This document shows, piece by piece, positions 61,594 to 64,000 of a DNA stretch of 64,000 nucleotides (position 1 is the stretch's first letter; every line of letters starts with the position of its first letter). The stretch spans positions 1-64,000 of the forward strand of contig CASDVE010000018.1 in the NCBI GenBank assembly GCA_949284175.1. Reading direction: 5' to 3'. The DNA is from an uncultured Eubacteriales bacterium (GTDB lineage: Bacteria; Bacillota; Clostridia; Lachnospirales; Lachnospiraceae). The notes under the pieces were generated by a model that saw only the letters and a list, made by a program, of their open reading frames with translations, was not told the DNA's origin and did no database searches. The position numbers were made by a program, and so were the translations under genes.

Positions 61594-64000
61594 ATGGCAG
61601 TAAAAAGATGGATTCATAGTGGAACATTGAACGAGGAGATTTCAGAAAGAGAAATTGCGCATAGAAAATTGGCAAAAGAAGCAGCAGGTGAAGGAATTGT
61701 TTTATTAATAAATGAGGGAATACTTCCTTTGAAAAATTCCACACCGATTGCATTGTTTGGGGCTGGTGCAGAAAAGACTGTAAAAGGTGGTATTGGATCA
61801 GGAGATGTCAATAATAGAGAAAATATTTCTATTTACAGAGGATTAAAAGAAGCAGGTATATCTATTACAAGTGAAACATGGTTGACAGATTATTTAAAAT
61901 ATTATGATCTAGCTAGAAATAAATGGAAAGATATAGTCTTAAATGCTGCAAAAACAGTGGATAATCCATTTGATGCTTATGCTGAGAATCCTTTTGTAAT
62001 GCCAGAAGGAAGAGAAATCAATGATAATGATATAAAAGGTGCTGGGGCTGTCATTTATGTCATTAGCCGTATTTCAGGTGAAGGAAAAGATCGCCGTAGA
62101 ATTGAGGGTGATTATTATTTAAGCAAAAAGGAACAAGAAGATATTTCATATCTTGATAAGAAAAATATTCCTATTATATTAATTTTAAACGCAGGAGGGC
62201 CAATTGAATTAACAGATCTTTTACAAAAGACAGAAAATATTCAAGCTGTCTTAAATGTTTCTCAGTTGGGACAAGAAGGCGGTTATGCAGTTGCAGATGT
62301 TTTACTTGGAAAGGTTGTACCAGGTGGAAAGCTTACAGCGACATGGGCAAAACGTTATAATGATTATCCATATGCAGAAGAATATAGTTATTTAAATGGA
62401 AATTTGGATATAGAAGAATATAAAGAAGGAATCTATGTAGGATATCGATATTTTGATAGTTTTGGTGTAGAACCTTTATTTCCATTTGGATATGGGTTAT
62501 CTTATACAACCTTTGACATAAGATTTGAAGGATTGCGTATTCATAAAGAAAATATAGAGCTTGAAGTTGAAGTAAAAAACACAGGAAAACTTTACTCAGG
62601 TAAAGAAGTTGTACAAGTATATGTAACCTTACCTCAAAATGAAATAGAAAAAGAATATCATAGGCTTATTGGGTTTGCAAAAACACATATTCTACAACCA
62701 AAGGAAACACAAAAAATAACGATTAAAATAAACCAAAAAGAATTTGCTAGTTTTTCGGAACAACAACATGCTTGGATGATCGAAGAGGGAAGATATGGCA
62801 TTTGGATTGGTAATAGCTCAGTTTCGTTAAAACAAGTAGCAGGGATTACTGTTTCAGAACAAGTTGTATTAGAAAGAACGAAAACAGTAGAGTTTGAGAA
62901 AAAAGCACCATTTGAAGATTTATCCATTTCATCATTATCACAAAATAAACAAAGACAACATTCAAGTGAAAATGATATGTTAGAAATTTCTTTTGTGCCA
63001 CAAAAAGAAGAAAAGCAATTTTACCAGAAAAAATATGCAAAAGATCAGACTGTGGAAGAATTGATACCATTATTATATGGGAATATTACAAAAGGAACCA
63101 GTACCCTTGGTTCAGCTGGAATACGGGTACCAGGTTCGGCAGGAGAAACTACAGAAGAACTGGAGGAAAAGTATGGAATACCTTCTCTCATCATGGCTGA
63201 TGGTCCAGCGGGATTGCGGTTACGTCAAAGTTATGAAGTTGATAAAGAAACAGATACTGTTTATGGTATTGGTGTTTTTGGTTCATTAGAAAATGGATTT
63301 TTAGAGCCGATGGAATATCATGAAAATGCTGATATCTATTATCAATATTGTACAGCATTTCCAGTTGGAACAGCGTTAGCACAAACATGGAATGTAGAGC
63401 TAATGAAAAAGTTTGGTGAGGCAATCGCTGTTGAAATGAAAGAGTTTCATGTCGATCTCTGGTTAGCACCAGGAATGAACATTCAAAGAAATCCATTATG
63501 TGGACGCAACTTTGAGTATTATTCCGAAGATCCTTTTCTATCTGGAAGTATGGCGGCAGCTGTGACTAAAGGCGTGCAAAGTACAGAAGGGTGTGGTGTA
63601 ACTATTAAACATTTTGCTTGTAATAATCAGGAAGATAATCGAATGGGAGTAGATGCTCACGTTTCGGAGAGAGCGCTTAGAGAAATTTATTTAAAAGGAT
63701 TTGAAATTGCTGTGAAGCAAAGTGAGCCAGTAGCAATTATGTCTTCTTATAATTTAATTAATGGTGTTCATGCAGCAAATAGCAAAGATTTATGTACTGT
63801 AATTGCACGAGAAGAATGGGGATTTAATGGTATAATTATGTCCGATTGGAATACAACAGTGCCAGAAGATGGAAGCATACCATGGAAATGTGTAGCAGCA
63901 GGAAATGATATTATCATGCCTGGAAACAATGAAGATGATGAGAGCATCCGAGTCGCATATGAAAATGGAAAACTTTCAGAAGAAGAAATTAGAGAATGTG
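61594..64000 (+). CDS. GH3 beta-glucosidase with permuted domain order (partial)
   Basis: At least 802 residues; the frame is still open at the window end. Domains run in the permuted order: a GH3 C-terminal-type domain first (AAGEGIVLLINEGILPLK near residue 30, with GEGKDRRRIEGDY near 160 and LFPFGYGLSYTTF near 300), then a fibronectin-like region (VKNTGKLYSGKEVVQVYV near 330), and only then the catalytic barrel (IMADGPAGLRLRQ near 535, KHFACNNQEDNR near 672, IMSDWNTT near 748 with the nucleophile Asp). Such permuted GH3 enzymes are known from rumen bacteria such as Butyrivibrio and Ruminococcus. No signal peptide, so it should hydrolyse imported beta-glucosides in the cytoplasm. ATG 61594 has AAAGGTAAC upstream. 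Confidence 0.92.
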   Translation, partial: MAVKRWIHSGTLNEEISEREIAHRKLAKEAAGEGIVLLINEGILPLKNSTPIALFGAGAEKTVKGGIGSGDVNNRENISIYRGLKEAGISITSETWLTDYLKYYDLARNKWKDIVLNAAKTVDNPFDAYAENPFVMPEGREINDNDIKGAGAVIYVISRISGEGKDRRRIEGDYYLSKKEQEDISYLDKKNIPIILILNAGGPIELTDLLQKTENIQAVLNVSQLGQEGGYAVADVLLGKVVPGGKLTATWAKRYNDYPYAEEYSYLNGNLDIEEYKEGIYVGYRYFDSFGVEPLFPFGYGLSYTTFDIRFEGLRIHKENIELEVEVKNTGKLYSGKEVVQVYVTLPQNEIEKEYHRLIGFAKTHILQPKETQKITIKINQKEFASFSEQQHAWMIEEGRYGIWIGNSSVSLKQVAGITVSEQVVLERTKTVEFEKKAPFEDLSISSLSQNKQRQHSSENDMLEISFVPQKEEKQFYQKKYAKDQTVEELIPLLYGNITKGTSTLGSAGIRVPGSAGETTEELEEKYGIPSLIMADGPAGLRLRQSYEVDKETDTVYGIGVFGSLENGFLEPMEYHENADIYYQYCTAFPVGTALAQTWNVELMKKFGEAIAVEMKEFHVDLWLAPGMNIQRNPLCGRNFEYYSEDPFLSGSMAAAVTKGVQSTEGCGVTIKHFACNNQEDNRMGVDAHVSERALREIYLKGFEIAVKQSEPVAIMSSYNLINGVHAANSKDLCTVIAREEWGFNGIIMSDWNTTVPEDGSIPWKCVAAGNDIIMPGNNEDDESIRVAYENGKLSEEEIREC

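Overview
The window looks like a chromosomal segment of a low-GC, spore-forming Firmicute of the Clostridia, most plausibly a gut Lachnospiraceae relative. The reasons are the AT-rich sequence, AGGAGG-type ribosome binding sites, a gerA-type germination operon followed by spoIIR, FtsEX with a PcsB-like M23 hydrolase, and paired GH94 phosphorylases. No species call is made. Coding is dense and mostly on the + strand.

Layout. 1-3,570: an eroded accessory island with a broken transposase, the C-terminal piece of a YydH-like M50 peptidase, two tandem nearly identical 30-residue peptides ending in Cys-Cys (candidate RiPP or bacteriocin precursors), an ABC ATPase and a permease split by a frameshift in a poly-A run. 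3,840-9,430: nth, greA-like, patatin, an SDR, then LCP, secreted coiled-coil and WecG/TagA wall genes. 9,650-16,510: a degenerate MalK-like ATPase, a CdaR-like regulator, ftsE-ftsX-M23 peptidase, a CtpA-type protease and DUF1292. 17,350-24,820: a compact, divergent Tad/Flp-pilus-like operon. 24,910-27,360: HAD, thioesterase, M20 peptidase. 27,445-31,520: gerA-gerB-short gerC behind a sigma-G-like promoter, then spoIIR. 31,650-37,890: ddl, murI, DUF1934, plsC, a DnaA-box cluster, a VanY-like carboxypeptidase and pncB. 38,050-41,280: a TPP riboswitch controlling a thiamine-precursor ABC importer. 41,330-46,590: a structured leader and yerC, DUF1836, and a pspA/zinc-ribbon/SPFH stress operon behind 70-bp tandem repeats. 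46,700-49,450: pcrA and a small acidic membrane protein. 50,066-50,935: a seven-tRNA operon (Pro, Gly, Arg, His, Gln, Lys, Leu) with a perfect consensus promoter. 50,926-51,660: an integrase relic abutting tRNA-Leu and a nuclease-transposase relic. 51,870-64,000: a beta-glucoside locus with an AraC regulator, two GH94 phosphorylases, a sugar ABC importer without its own ATPase, and a GH3 beta-glucosidase with permuted domains that runs off the end.

How it fits together. Most of the window is housekeeping for wall growth, division, sporulation and stress. The parts most worth a second look are the Cys-Cys peptide pair with its decayed export genes, the ABC ATPase that has lost nearly all catalytic motifs yet keeps full length beside its regulator, the Tad-like system with ParA-like partners lacking a P-loop, a dispersed palindromic intergenic repeat family, the two-state RNA fold before yerC, and the 21-bp perfect inverted repeat between the divergent beta-glucoside operons.
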